Of a stretch of 64,000 nucleotides of DNA, positions 52,709 through 61,631 are shown one piece after another; within the stretch, counting starts at the first letter, position 1; the number at the start of each line of letters is the position of its first letter. The notes under the pieces are model-generated. The model had not been told where the DNA came from. It worked only from the letters and a program-made list of their open reading frames with translations, and did not search any database. The stretch is from Sinorhizobium fredii NGR234 (GTDB lineage: Bacteria > Pseudomonadota > Alphaproteobacteria > Rhizobiales > Rhizobiaceae): NCBI RefSeq assembly GCF_000018545.1, contig NC_012587.1, positions 2,480,001 through 2,544,000 of the forward strand. The letters are read 5' to 3'. A program made the position numbers and the translations under genes.

Positions 52709-53476
52709 ATGAAGGTCGTCATTCTCGCCGGCGGATACGGCACCCGCATCTCCGAGGAAAGCCACCTGAGGCCGAAGCCGATGATCGAGATCGGCGGGCG
52801 ACCGATCCTCTGGCACATCATGAAGATCTACAGCCACTACGGCTTTTCCGACTTCGTGATCTGCCTCGGCTACCGCGGTTACATGATCAAGGAGTATTTC
52901 TCCAACTACATACTGCATCTGTCCGATGTCACCTTCGACATGGCGACGGGCGAGACGATCTACCACTCGAGCAAGGCGGAGCCCTGGCGCGTGACGCTGG
53001 TGGATACGGGGCCTGAGTCCATGACCGGCGGGCGGCTGAAGCGCGTCGGCGAATATCTCGGCGACACGTTCTGCCTCACCTATGGTGACGGCGTGGCCGA
53101 CATCGACATCCGCGCGCTCACCGATTTCCACCTTCGCCACGGCCACGAGGCGACGGTCACCAGCGTCGTGCCGCCGGGACGATACGGGGCGCTCGCGATC
53201 GAGGCCGGACAGGTGAAGAGCTTCACCGAAAAGCCGGCCGGCGACAACGGCCGCATCAATGGCGGCTTCTTCGTGCTGAACCGCTCCGTCCTCGACCGGA
53301 TCGAAGGCGACCACGTGGCCTTCGAAAGCGCGCCGCTCGAAGGGCTGGCGCGAGACGGAGAGCTGATGGCCTTCCCGCACGACGGCTTCTGGCGCCCGAT
53401 GGACACGCTGCGCGACAAGAATCAGCTGGAAGAGCTCTGGCAGCAGAACCGCGCGCCGTGGAAGCTCTGGTCATGA
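52709..53476 (+). CDS. rfbF: Glucose-1-phosphate cytidylyltransferase
   Basis: The 255-residue nucleotidyltransferase matches RfbF, which makes CDP-glucose from CTP and glucose 1-phosphate. The motif LAGGYGTRISEES (about 5-17) binds nucleotide, and LRPKPMIEIGGRPILWHIM (in part) and FTEKP follow. The start at 52709 (MKVVILAGG) is the family N-terminus. Its stop overlaps the rfbG ATG by four bases. It is the first gene of the CDP-sugar cluster. Confidence 0.95.
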   Translation: MKVVILAGGYGTRISEESHLRPKPMIEIGGRPILWHIMKIYSHYGFSDFVICLGYRGYMIKEYFSNYILHLSDVTFDMATGETIYHSSKAEPWRVTLVDTGPESMTGGRLKRVGEYLGDTFCLTYGDGVADIDIRALTDFHLRHGHEATVTSVVPPGRYGALAIEAGQVKSFTEKPAGDNGRINGGFFVLNRSVLDRIEGDHVAFESAPLEGLARDGELMAFPHDGFWRPMDTLRDKNQLEELWQQNRAPWKLWS

Positions 53477-54543
53477 GCCGCCTGCCCGATCCCGATTTCT
53501 GGAGAGGCAAGCGCGTCCTGCTGACCGGCCACACCGGCTTCAAGGGCAGCTGGGCCGGCCTGTGGCTGACGAAGATGGGCGCCGAGGTCACCGGCTATGC
53601 CTTGCCGCCTGCGTCCGACCCGTCGCTCCATGCGCTGCTGCACGCGAACGGCCTGCCGAACGGGCAGTTCGGCGACATCCGCGACGGCGAGGCGCTCGCC
53701 ACTGTCACACGGAAGTGCGACCCGGAAATCATCCTGCATATGGCCGCCCAGCCGCTGGTGCGCGAAAGCTACGCGACGCCCGCCGAGACCTTCGACGTCA
53801 ACGTCATGGGGACGGTCCGCCTGCTGGAAGCGGCGCGCGCGGTGCCCTCGGTCAAGGCGATCCTCGTCGTGACCACCGACAAGGTCTATCGCAACGACGA
53901 GAGCGGCCGGCATTTCCAGGAAAGCGACACGCTCGGCGGCCACGACCCCTATTCCGGCTCCAAGGCCGCCTGCGAGGTCGCGGTGGCGACCTGGCGCAGC
54001 GCCTACTTCCATGAGAGCGGCATCCGTGTCGCCACGGCCCGCGGCGGCAACGTCATCGGCGGCGGCGACTTTTCCGCCGACCGGCTCGTGCCCGATATCG
54101 TCCGCGCCGCTCTCTCCGGCACCAGGCTCAACATCCGCAGCCCGCTCGCGACGCGCCCCTGGCAGCACGTCCTCGACTGCCTGAACGGTTATTTCCTCTT
54201 CGCCGAAGCGCTCTATGACGGCGCCGGCGACGTCGATGCCCTGAACTTCGGCCCCTCGCCCGCCGAGCCGCAGGTCCCCGTGCGGGATGTGGCAAACGCC
54301 ATCCAGGCGGCAATGGGGCTCGAACCCGAATGGGACGACGTCTCGTCGCTCAAGCAACCGCGCGAGATGCAGACGCTCGGCCTCGACCCGGCGCTCGCGG
54401 CCGAGAGCCTCGTCTGGCGCGCCCGGTTCACCCAGCAGCAGGCGATCGACTGGACCGCCCGCTGGTACGACGGCTGGCGCCGGGGCAAGGCGCCGCTGGA
54501 ACTTACGCTCGATCAGATCGACGCATTCACGAAAGGCCGCTGA
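53473..54543 (+). CDS. rfbG: CDP-glucose 4,6-dehydratase
   Basis: The 356-residue short-chain dehydrogenase-type enzyme converts CDP-glucose to CDP-4-keto-6-deoxyglucose. The dinucleotide motif TGHTGFKGSW lies at about 17-26, the catalytic YxxxK in DPYSGSKAACE, the Thr in VVTTDKVY, and RGGNVIGGGD is typical of RfbG. Its ATG overlaps the rfbF stop (ATGA) and its stop overlaps the next ATG (TGATG), so the three genes are coupled. Confidence 0.95.
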   Translation: MSRLPDPDFWRGKRVLLTGHTGFKGSWAGLWLTKMGAEVTGYALPPASDPSLHALLHANGLPNGQFGDIRDGEALATVTRKCDPEIILHMAAQPLVRESYATPAETFDVNVMGTVRLLEAARAVPSVKAILVVTTDKVYRNDESGRHFQESDTLGGHDPYSGSKAACEVAVATWRSAYFHESGIRVATARGGNVIGGGDFSADRLVPDIVRAALSGTRLNIRSPLATRPWQHVLDCLNGYFLFAEALYDGAGDVDALNFGPSPAEPQVPVRDVANAIQAAMGLEPEWDDVSSLKQPREMQTLGLDPALAAESLVWRARFTQQQAIDWTARWYDGWRRGKAPLELTLDQIDAFTKGR

Positions 54544-55775
54544 TGTCTCACTCCTGCCGCTTCTGTGCGACCCCGCTTGAAACCGTCGTCGCCGATCTCG
54601 GCGCGACGCCCTGGTCGAACTCTTTTCTCGAGCCGACCGAGGCAGCGATCGCCCGCGAAAAGGCCTTTCCGCTGAAAGTGATGGTCTGTTCGGAATGCCT
54701 GCTCGTCCAGACCACCGAGACGGTGCCTGCCGACGAGATCTTCAACGCCGACTATCACTATCTCTCGTCCTTCTCGACGAGCTGGTTGGAGCACGCCCGG
54801 CGCTATGCCGAGACGATGACCGAACGCTTCGGTCTCGACGGCACCTCGCAGGTCGTCGAGGTCGCCTCGAACGACGGCTATCTGCTGCAATATTTCGCCG
54901 CCAACGGGATCCCTGTGCTCGGCGTCGAGCCGGCCGGCAACGCCGCGAAGATCGCCGAAAGCCGCAACGTGCCGACCCATGTCGCCTTCTTCGGCCGCGA
55001 TACGGCGAACGAGCTGGTCGGCCGCGGCATCCGCGCCGACCTGACGGCCGCCAACAATGTTCTCGCCCACGTGCCTGACATAGCCGACTTCGTCGGCGGC
55101 TTTGCGATCCTTCTCAAAGCCGATGGCGTCGCGACCTTCGAATTCCCGCACCTGTTGCGGCTGATCGAGGGCATCCAGTTCGACACGATCTATCACGAGC
55201 ACTATTCCTACCTGTCGCTCGTCGCCGTCGAGCGGATCTTCGCCGCCTGCGGGCTGAAGGTCTTCGATGTCGAAGAACTGCCGACCCATGGCGGATCGCT
55301 GCGCGTCTACGCCCAGCCAGCGACCGGCACCCGGGTCGCAACCGAAGGGCTCGCCAAGGTCCGGGCCGACGAGGCGAAGGCCGGGCTCACCGAAATGGCG
55401 ACCTATATCGCCTTCGGCGAACGGATCGCCGCCGTTTGCGAGGGTTTCCGTACCTTTCTGCGAGAAGCCAGGAGCGAAGGCAAGCGGGTGGCCGCCTATG
55501 GCGCGGCGGCCAAGGGCAACACGTTCCTCAATGTCTGCGGCGTGACGGCGGCCGATATCGACTTCATCGTCGACCGCAACGACCTGAAACAGGGCAAGCT
55601 CTCGCCGGGCAGCCATGTCCCGATCCACGAGCCGGCCAAGCTCGAAGCGGCGAAGCCCGATTACGTGGTCATCCTGCCCTGGAACCTCACCGACGAGATC
55701 GTCAGCGCCCATGCCTATATCCGCAGCTGGGGCGGCCGCTTCGTCGTCGCCATCCCGGAAGTGCGGGTGATCTGA
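54543..55775 (+). CDS. NDP-hexose C-methyltransferase
   Basis: The 410-residue protein has the three-part architecture of sugar C-methyltransferases: an N-terminal zinc domain (CRFC at about 5-8, CSEC), a SAM-binding domain (VVEVASNDGYLLQYF, about 114-128), and a C-terminal domain with GAAAKGNTFLN and VDRNDLKQGKLSPG. It resembles TylC3-type C3-methyltransferases, which methylate 4-keto-6-deoxy sugars, as RfbG would supply. It is coupled to rfbG by TGATG. The product would be a branched 3-C-methyl sugar on CDP, which is inference. Confidence 0.87.
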   Translation: MSHSCRFCATPLETVVADLGATPWSNSFLEPTEAAIAREKAFPLKVMVCSECLLVQTTETVPADEIFNADYHYLSSFSTSWLEHARRYAETMTERFGLDGTSQVVEVASNDGYLLQYFAANGIPVLGVEPAGNAAKIAESRNVPTHVAFFGRDTANELVGRGIRADLTAANNVLAHVPDIADFVGGFAILLKADGVATFEFPHLLRLIEGIQFDTIYHEHYSYLSLVAVERIFAACGLKVFDVEELPTHGGSLRVYAQPATGTRVATEGLAKVRADEAKAGLTEMATYIAFGERIAAVCEGFRTFLREARSEGKRVAAYGAAAKGNTFLNVCGVTAADIDFIVDRNDLKQGKLSPGSHVPIHEPAKLEAAKPDYVVILPWNLTDEIVSAHAYIRSWGGRFVVAIPEVRVI

Positions 55776-55879
55776 GCGCGGCTATCCGACTTGGATTGGC
55801 TGGAGTGTCGAGGGACGGAAGCATCGTTGCTGCGACCGGCAATTCGGGGCGGAGTAACGCCTTCGAGCTGCGGAGTGTA

Positions 55880-56061
55880 ACACCCCCCTCTGCCCTGCCG
55901 GGCATCTCCCCCACAAGGGGGGAGATTGGGGAGGCGCCGCCTCGCTCCATTGCGACGCCTTACAGCGAAGCCCGTGTCGTCGGAGAGTGGAAATGGGAAG
56001 CTCGCATCTTGCCGATCTCCCTCCTTGTGGGGGAGATGCCCGGCAGGGCAGAGGGGGGTGT
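55880..56061. repeat. Mosaic intergenic repeat with terminal inverted arms, copy A
   Basis: An outer inverted repeat of about 45 bases is formed by CCCCCCTCTGCCCTGCCGGG and its complement at the other end, continuing into CATCTCCCCCAC. A unique centre lies between. A second copy is at 58886-59056, downstream of the epimerase gene. It resembles rhizobial interspersed mosaic elements. The two copies bracket the minus-strand sugar genes and the epimerase gene. Confidence 0.8.
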
Positions 56062-56119
56062 CAACACCCGTTCACCGGTTTTCCCTTTTAAGTTCTAGAC
56101 ACGCGGCTGTAGGCGCAGG

Positions 56120-56896
56120 TCACAGCCTCTTCAGGAACCCGTCCGGGGCAACCGTGACCATCAGCTTGTTGTGAACCGACGTGTCGATCTCGAATTCCGG
56201 ATGGGATTGCAGATAGCTGTGCACCGCAGTCTTCGGATTGTCGCCGACGTCCCAGGGGCGATCCTCGAAGAAGCCGGCCGGCAAATCCTCGACCAACGTA
56301 TCGAACACGACGCAGTAGCAGCCGGGCGTCACCAAGGGCGCATAGGCCTTGAGCTCGGCAAGCACATGCGCGTGGGTATGCATGGAATCGAGGCAGACCA
56401 TGACGCGCTTGTAGCCTGCCGACGCCTCGCGGACCTGCGCGACGATCTCGGGATCGATGGCCGAGCCCTGGAACATCTGGATCCGGCTTGCCATCGGGTG
56501 GCTTTCGATCGCTGCGCGATTGTGGGCGCGAATGTCGATGTCGATGCCGATCACCTTGCGCTTCGATTGGCTCGGATCGAGCGAAACGCCAGCCTCGATC
56601 GCGTCGCACATGTCGAGCATGGCGAGCAGCGAGGCGCTGAGGATCAGCGAGCCGCCATGGGCGATACCGGTCTCGATGACCAGATCCGGTCGGGTCGACC
56701 AGATCAATTCCTGCATCGCCACGATATCCTGCGGATACTGGATGATCGGGCGGCCGAGCCAGTCGAAATTATAGACGTAGCGCTTCGCCATCGAGGCCTC
56801 GCGCCACTGATCGGAAAGTGCCTGGAATTCACCGTCGCGGCCGTAACCGTCGACCGTGGCTGCCCGTTCGGAGCGGAATTGTTCGATAGGGTCCAT
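56120..56896 (-). CDS. CmcI/cephalosporin-hydroxylase-like methyltransferase
   Basis: The 258-residue protein belongs to the CmcI/rhamnosyl-O-methyltransferase group. VIETGIAHGGSLILSA (about 76-91) is the SAM-binding glycine-rich motif, GIDIDIRAHNR follows, and DSMHTHAHV gives likely metal-binding residues. In sugar clusters such proteins O-methylate hexoses. An ATG six codons upstream is possible. It ends the minus-strand operon and lies 14 bases after the epimerase gene. Confidence 0.82.
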   Translation of the reverse strand: MDPIEQFRSERAATVDGYGRDGEFQALSDQWREASMAKRYVYNFDWLGRPIIQYPQDIVAMQELIWSTRPDLVIETGIAHGGSLILSASLLAMLDMCDAIEAGVSLDPSQSKRKVIGIDIDIRAHNRAAIESHPMASRIQMFQGSAIDPEIVAQVREASAGYKRVMVCLDSMHTHAHVLAELKAYAPLVTPGCYCVVFDTLVEDLPAGFFEDRPWDVGDNPKTAVHSYLQSHPEFEIDTSVHNKLMVTVAPDGFLKRL

Positions 56897-56910
56897 GTCG
56901 GGTCCTGTCT

Positions 56911-57741
56911 TCAAGTGGAAGGCCGCGGATCGAGATCAGACCCCGATCCGCTCACGCCCAGAATTTCAGAGATGCGCTCTAGCACAGGTGCGGCTGAAAA
57001 AGCGAACTCGTCTTGCACCCGGTCGATGGAAATCGGCGCCAGGGAAACGGTCGGCGCCCTGTCGTTCACGGCGACAGTGCATCCCGTCCGGGATTGGATG
57101 GCCCTGCACCAGTTCGCGTGGCTCGTCTGCCTGCCGCTTGCTACGTTGTAGACCGAGTGTCGCCCCTGCTCAGCGATCCTCAGCAAGAGATCGGTGGCAT
57201 CGTCGATCCAGATATAGTCCTTGGCCGACGTAAGCGTCGTCTGAAGCTGGATGTGCCCCGCCTTCGCTTCCCGGCACAACGCCCCGACGAACGTATCCGC
57301 CTGTGCTTCATCCGGGCCCACGACATTCGACAACCGGGCCACCCGTACGTTTTCGCGCCCGGAGGCGAGGCAGATCGCCTCCCCCGTCAGCTTGGAAAGA
57401 TTGTAGAGGTCGGAGGGGTTGAGGGGCGACGCCGACAGCTGGGCTGTCTCGCGCGTGTCCGTGCCGTTTGCATAGACCCGCGTCGAGGAAAGATAGAGTA
57501 AGGAAGAAAACGCGTTCCGTCTCAGAATGTCCGCCGCGAGAGTGACGTGGGCCTCGACCGTGTCGATGGGCCGAGTGCGGAAATCGGCGGTCAGGCCGAT
57601 GGCGTAGATCACATGGCCGAGGTCTCGGCCGGCAAGCGGCAGGTCGGCACGGGCGGGAACATTGACGACATGGCCGGTTTCGCGCAACCGGCGGACTAGA
57701 TTGCGCCCGATGAAGCCGGAGCCGCCGAGAACCGTGAACAT
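56911..57741 (-). CDS. NAD-dependent epimerase/dehydratase family protein
   Basis: The 276-residue extended short-chain dehydrogenase has VLGGSGFIGRNLV (4-16) and the YxxxK pair in DLYNLSKLTGE. It probably reduces or epimerises the keto sugar made by RfbG and the methyltransferase. The active-site triad appears complete (S in LYLSSTRVY). Its ATG overlaps the stop of the acetyltransferase gene by one base (TGATG-like), so the genes are coupled. Substrate is unknown. Confidence 0.8.
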   Translation of the reverse strand: MFTVLGGSGFIGRNLVRRLRETGHVVNVPARADLPLAGRDLGHVIYAIGLTADFRTRPIDTVEAHVTLAADILRRNAFSSLLYLSSTRVYANGTDTRETAQLSASPLNPSDLYNLSKLTGEAICLASGRENVRVARLSNVVGPDEAQADTFVGALCREAKAGHIQLQTTLTSAKDYIWIDDATDLLLRIAEQGRHSVYNVASGRQTSHANWCRAIQSRTGCTVAVNDRAPTVSLAPISIDRVQDEFAFSAAPVLERISEILGVSGSGSDLDPRPST

Positions 57742-58229
57742 CACGACCTCTCGCCGAGCCGCCGCAGCGGATTGCCGCCGCAGATCGTGTAGGCCTCGAC
57801 CTCGCCGCGCACGATCGAGCCGGCGGCAATGACGCAGCCTTTTCGGAGGATGGCACCGTCGAGGATCACCGAATTCGCCCCGACCCAGACATCCTCCTCG
57901 ACGACGATACCGCCGCGGCTCGGCTCGAAGCCCTGCTCGCGGATCAGACGACCCTTGTCCTTGAAGGCGTGGTTGACCGGCGCAAAGGTGCAATTGGCGG
58001 CGATCAGCACGTCGTCGGCGATGCGAATGCCGTTGCCCGTGTAGAAGACGCAGCCACTGTTGACATAACAGAATCGGCCGATCGTCAGGTCACCCGAGCC
58101 GCCGGCCGGCTTGATCTTGACGAAGCTGTCGATGACCGAGGCTTCGCCGACGACGATCCGGGTCCCGCGCACGGAATCCTCGATGTCTGCGAGCGGGCTG
58201 ATCCTCGCCGTCGGATGCACGTCGATCAT
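57741..58229 (-). CDS. Hexapeptide-repeat acyltransferase
   Basis: The 162-residue protein shows left-handed beta-helix hexapeptide repeats (VHPTARISPLADI, RIADDVLIAANCTF, VVEEDVWVGANSVILDGAILRKGCVIAAGSIV in part) ending in GGNPLRRLGE, typical of sugar O-acetyltransferases such as those on O-antigen precursors. ATG 58229 is chosen with GGAG ahead; a GTG eight codons upstream is an alternative. It is first in the minus-strand operon and divergent from the epimerase gene. It may acetylate the deoxysugar. Confidence 0.85.
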   Translation of the reverse strand: MIDVHPTARISPLADIEDSVRGTRIVVGEASVIDSFVKIKPAGGSGDLTIGRFCYVNSGCVFYTGNGIRIADDVLIAANCTFAPVNHAFKDKGRLIREQGFEPSRGGIVVEEDVWVGANSVILDGAILRKGCVIAAGSIVRGEVEAYTICGGNPLRRLGERS

Positions 58230-58331
58230 GGTGGCTCCAAAGTCGTTCGGCACTCTTTTCCAGTTACCGCTTGCCGCGTCAACGCTTGATCGTGCAAGAA
58301 GCGCAGGGACCTACCATTGTCGAGGAATGTC

Positions 58332-58865
58332 ATGCCGCGCTTCAATCGCCTCCCCACGCCTCTTGCCGGTCTGGTCGTCATCGAGCGCAAGCGGGCGGGC
58401 GACGAGCGCGGCTTCTTCTCGCGCTTCTTCTGCCGCGACGAGTTGCGCGATTTCGGCGGCGATGGCTCGATTGCGCAGATCAACCACACCTTGACCCGCA
58501 TCAAGGGCGCGATCCGCGGCATGCATTTCCAGCGACCGCCGCATGATGAAACAAAGTTCGTCTCGTGCCTTTCGGGCGCCGTTTTCGACGTAGCCGTGGA
58601 CATCAGGCCGGACTCGCCCACCTATCTCCAGTGGCACGGCGAAATCCTCAGCGCCGAAAACGCCCGCTCTATGATGATCCCCGGCGGCTTCGCGCACGGC
58701 TTCCAGACGCTGGCGGAGGAATGCGAACTTATCTACCTACACGACAAACCTTACGCGCCGGGCGCGGAAGGCGGGCTCAACCCGCTCGATCCCCGCCTCG
58801 GCATCAAATGGCCGCTCGAGGTGACCCAGATGTCCGAGCGCGACCGGGCCTTTGGCCTGCTCTAA
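58332..58865 (+). CDS. dTDP-4-dehydrorhamnose 3,5-epimerase family protein
   Basis: The 177-residue cupin is of the RfbC/RmlC family. It has GMHFQRPPHDETKFV (about 65-79) with the catalytic histidine and substrate-binding residues, FDVAVDIRPDSPTY, and the IPGGFAHGFQTL region. Its neighbours make a CDP sugar, so it probably epimerises a CDP-4-keto-6-deoxy or C-methyl sugar. The start at 58332 (MPRFNRLPTPLAG) has AGGAA ahead. It is divergent from the acyltransferase gene. Confidence 0.87.
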   Translation: MPRFNRLPTPLAGLVVIERKRAGDERGFFSRFFCRDELRDFGGDGSIAQINHTLTRIKGAIRGMHFQRPPHDETKFVSCLSGAVFDVAVDIRPDSPTYLQWHGEILSAENARSMMIPGGFAHGFQTLAEECELIYLHDKPYAPGAEGGLNPLDPRLGIKWPLEVTQMSERDRAFGLL

Positions 58866-58885
58866 TCGGGAAGGCGGGTGTCGAT

Positions 58886-59056
58886 ACCCCCCTCTGCCCT
58901 GCCGGGCATCTCCCCCACAAGGGGGGAGATCGGCAAGCTGCGGCCTCCTCTCCTCGACGCAAAGCCAACCTTCTGCGCCACGGGGCAGTAGAGTGTAGCG
59001 GCGCCTCCGTAATCTCCCCCTGGTGGGGGAGATGCCCGGCAGGGCAGAGGGGGGTG
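58886..59056. repeat. Mosaic intergenic repeat, copy B
   Basis: The same terminal arms as at 55880-56061 (ACCCCCCTCTGCCCTGCC...) occur in inverted orientation at both ends, around a different centre of about 80 bases. It lies between the epimerase gene and the convergent ABC transporter operon. Confidence 0.8.
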
Positions 59057-59116
59057 CCGGCCTCGGCGGCTCGGCGCGCAGCTCTGCGCGATATCTGAGG
59101 ATCGCGGCGAAGATCC

Positions 59117-59872
59117 TTACGCCGTCTTTCGCCGAAACCCCTTGCTCGCCACCATCAGGTTGCGCGTATAGTCCTCGCCGATACGGCCCGCGACGAGGTC
59201 GGCCGACGACAACCGCTCGACCACGCGTCCCGCCTGCATCACCGCCAGGCGGTCGCACATATGGGTAACGACGCCGAGGTCATGGCTGACCATGAGGAAG
59301 GTCAGCTTGCGGTCGCGGCGGACCTGTTCGAGGAGGTTCAGCACTTCCGCCTGCACCGAGGCATCGAGAGCCGAGGTCGGCTCGTCGAGCAGCAGGATCG
59401 ACGGTTCGAGGATCAGCGCCCGGGCAATCGCGACACGCTGGCGCTGGCCGCCGGAAAGCTGGTGCGGATACCGGAAGCGGAAACCGGAGCCGAGTCCCAC
59501 CTCGTCGAGCGCCTTCAGGATGCGGCGTTCGCCGTCGCCGATGCCGTGGATCGCCAGCGGCTCCATCAGCTGCCGGTCGATGGTCTGGCGCGGATGCAGC
59601 GAGCCATAAGGGTCCTGAAACACCATCTGGACGGCGCGATAGAACGCCTTGTCGCGGCGCGTGCCGTGGAGCTCCCGCCCTTCGACCCGGATCGCGCCAT
59701 CGCTGACCGGGGCAAGCCCGGCGATCGCCCGGAGCAGCGTCGACTTTCCAGATCCGGATTCACCGACGAGACCGAAGGATTCGCCGGCCTCGACTTCTAC
59801 GCTGGCGGTATCGAGCGCCCGGAAATCATCAAAGACGACGCTGAGGTTTTCAACGGAAACGGCCACCGTCAT
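59117..59872 (-). CDS. Dipeptide-type ABC transporter ATP-binding protein (second)
   Basis: The 251-residue ATPase has Walker A GESGSGKST (about 37-45), the signature LSGGQRQRVAIARAL, Walker B SILLLDEPTSALD and the H-loop VSHDLGVV. It is the DppF/OppF-type subunit, shorter than most because it lacks the usual C-terminal zinc segment. Its start overlaps the preceding ATPase stop by four bases. Confidence 0.92.
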   Translation of the reverse strand: MTVAVSVENLSVVFDDFRALDTASVEVEAGESFGLVGESGSGKSTLLRAIAGLAPVSDGAIRVEGRELHGTRRDKAFYRAVQMVFQDPYGSLHPRQTIDRQLMEPLAIHGIGDGERRILKALDEVGLGSGFRFRYPHQLSGGQRQRVAIARALILEPSILLLDEPTSALDASVQAEVLNLLEQVRRDRKLTFLMVSHDLGVVTHMCDRLAVMQAGRVVERLSSADLVAGRIGEDYTRNLMVASKGFRRKTA

Positions 59873-60702
59873 AGCGCCCACTCCGGCTTGCGGTCGAGGA
59901 CCGGCAAGGGATGGCGGTCGGCGCCGATCACCGGCATGCAGTTCAAAAGCCCCTGGGTATAAGGATGCCTGGCATTGGCGAGGTCCGAAGCGGCGATTTC
60001 CTCGACGATCCTGCCGGCATACATGACGAGCACCCGATCGCAGAAGGACGAGACGAGCCGCAGATCGTGCGAGACGAAGATCAGCCCCATGCCGCGCTCT
60101 GCAACCAGCCTGTCGAGGATCGACAGCACCTCGAGCTGCACGGTCACGTCGAGGGCCGAGGTCGGCTCGTCGGCGATCAAGAGCTCCGGGCCGGCGACCA
60201 GCATCATGGCGATCATCGCCCGCTGGCCCATGCCGCCAGAGACCTCGTGCGGGTAGAGATCGAAGACGCGGGCCGGATCGCGGATCTGCACGGCCGCCAG
60301 CATGTCGAGCGCCCGCTTGCGGGCCTCCGAACGGCCGACCTTCTCATGGCGCCACAAGGTCTCGACGATCTGCTTGCCGATGCTCATCACCGGGTTCAGC
60401 GAGTATTTCGGATCCTGCAGGATCATGGCTATGCGGTTGCCGCGAAGATCGCGTCGAAGCTTCGGCGGCGCCGAGAGGAGGTCGATCCCGTCGAAGGCGA
60501 GCCGCTTCGCGGTCACTTGCGCATGGGGCGGCGTCAGACCCATGATCGCCCTGCCCGTCTGCGATTTGCCGGAGCCGCTCTCGCCGACGATGCCGAGGCG
60601 TTCGCGCCCGAGGGTGAAGGAGACGCCGCGCACCGCCTCGACGACACCGGTTCGGGTCGGGAAGCTGACGCGCAGATCTTCGACCGTCAACAGAGCGCTC
60701 AT
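59869..60702 (-). CDS. Dipeptide-type ABC transporter ATP-binding protein (first)
   Basis: The 277-residue ATPase is DppD/OppD-like: Walker A GESGSGKSQ (the usual T replaced by Q in GKSQ), signature VSGGMGQRAMIAMML, Walker B LLIADEPTSALD, H-loop VSHDLRLV. The C-terminal HPYTQGLLNCMP is typical. The GKSQ change is common in this family. Four-base overlaps link it to both neighbours. Confidence 0.92.
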   Translation of the reverse strand: MSALLTVEDLRVSFPTRTGVVEAVRGVSFTLGRERLGIVGESGSGKSQTGRAIMGLTPPHAQVTAKRLAFDGIDLLSAPPKLRRDLRGNRIAMILQDPKYSLNPVMSIGKQIVETLWRHEKVGRSEARKRALDMLAAVQIRDPARVFDLYPHEVSGGMGQRAMIAMMLVAGPELLIADEPTSALDVTVQLEVLSILDRLVAERGMGLIFVSHDLRLVSSFCDRVLVMYAGRIVEEIAASDLANARHPYTQGLLNCMPVIGADRHPLPVLDRKPEWAL

Positions 60703-61631
60703 TGGCCGCTCTCCCGCGGATCGAGCGCATCGCGCAGGCCGTCGCCGAGCAGGTTGAAGCCGAGGCTGACGATCAGGATGGCGATGCCGGGCATGGTCGC
60801 GACCCACCATTGATCGAGGATGAAGCGGCGGCCGGAGGCGATCATCGCACCCCATTCGGGAAGCGGCGGCTGCGCCCCGAGGCCGAGGAAGCCGAGGCCC
60901 GCCGCCGTCAGGATGATGCCGGCCATGTCGAGGGTCACGCGCACGATCAGCGACGACATGCACATCGGCACGACGTGGCGGAAGACGATGCGCGCCGGCG
61001 ACGCGCCCATCAGGCGCACGGCGGCGATATAGTCGGAATTGCGCACCGTCAGCGTCTCGGCGCGGGCAATCCGCGCATAGGGCGGCCAAGAGGTGATCGC
61101 AATGGCGATGACGGCGTTTTCTATACCGGGACCAAGCGCCGCGACGAAGGCAAGCGCCAGCACGAGCTTCGGGAAGGCGAGGAAGATATCGGTGATGCGC
61201 ATCAGGACCGCATCGAGCCAGCCGCCCGCATAGCCGGCGACCGCGCCGACGATCAGCCCCACCGGCGCCGCGATGATGGCGACGAGGACGACGACGGCGA
61301 GCGTCAGCCGCGAGCCGTGGATGAGCCGCGACAGGATGTCCCTGCCCTGGTCGTCCGTGCCGAGCAGGTATCCCTCGCTGCCCGGCGGCAGGAGCCGCGC
61401 CCCGGCGAGATTGCCGATGACAGGCGAATGCGGCGCGAGCAGATCGGCAAATGCGGCGACGAAGCATAGGCCCAGGAGAATAAGCAGGCCGACCACCGCG
61501 AGGCGGTTCGCCGAAAAGCGGCGCCAGGTCATGTAGGCGCGGCCGAGGCGCGCCTGCAGCCGCGATTGCGGCCGGTCGGAGAGCAGCCATTCGCGACGCG
61601 TCATCGAGCGAGTTTCCGTGGCAAGGCTCAT
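60699..61631 (-). CDS. Dipeptide-type ABC transporter permease (DppC-like)
   Basis: The 310-residue inner-membrane permease has an N-terminal helix at about 43-66, the conserved LLGTDDQGRDILSRLIHGSR loop and the coupling motif YIAAVRLMGASPARIVFRHVVP (in part). About six helices are seen. It is the second permease of the complex and pairs with the DppB-like gene, with which it overlaps by four bases. Confidence 0.92.
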   Translation of the reverse strand: MSLATETRSMTRREWLLSDRPQSRLQARLGRAYMTWRRFSANRLAVVGLLILLGLCFVAAFADLLAPHSPVIGNLAGARLLPPGSEGYLLGTDDQGRDILSRLIHGSRLTLAVVVLVAIIAAPVGLIVGAVAGYAGGWLDAVLMRITDIFLAFPKLVLALAFVAALGPGIENAVIAIAITSWPPYARIARAETLTVRNSDYIAAVRLMGASPARIVFRHVVPMCMSSLIVRVTLDMAGIILTAAGLGFLGLGAQPPLPEWGAMIASGRRFILDQWWVATMPGIAILIVSLGFNLLGDGLRDALDPRESGQ

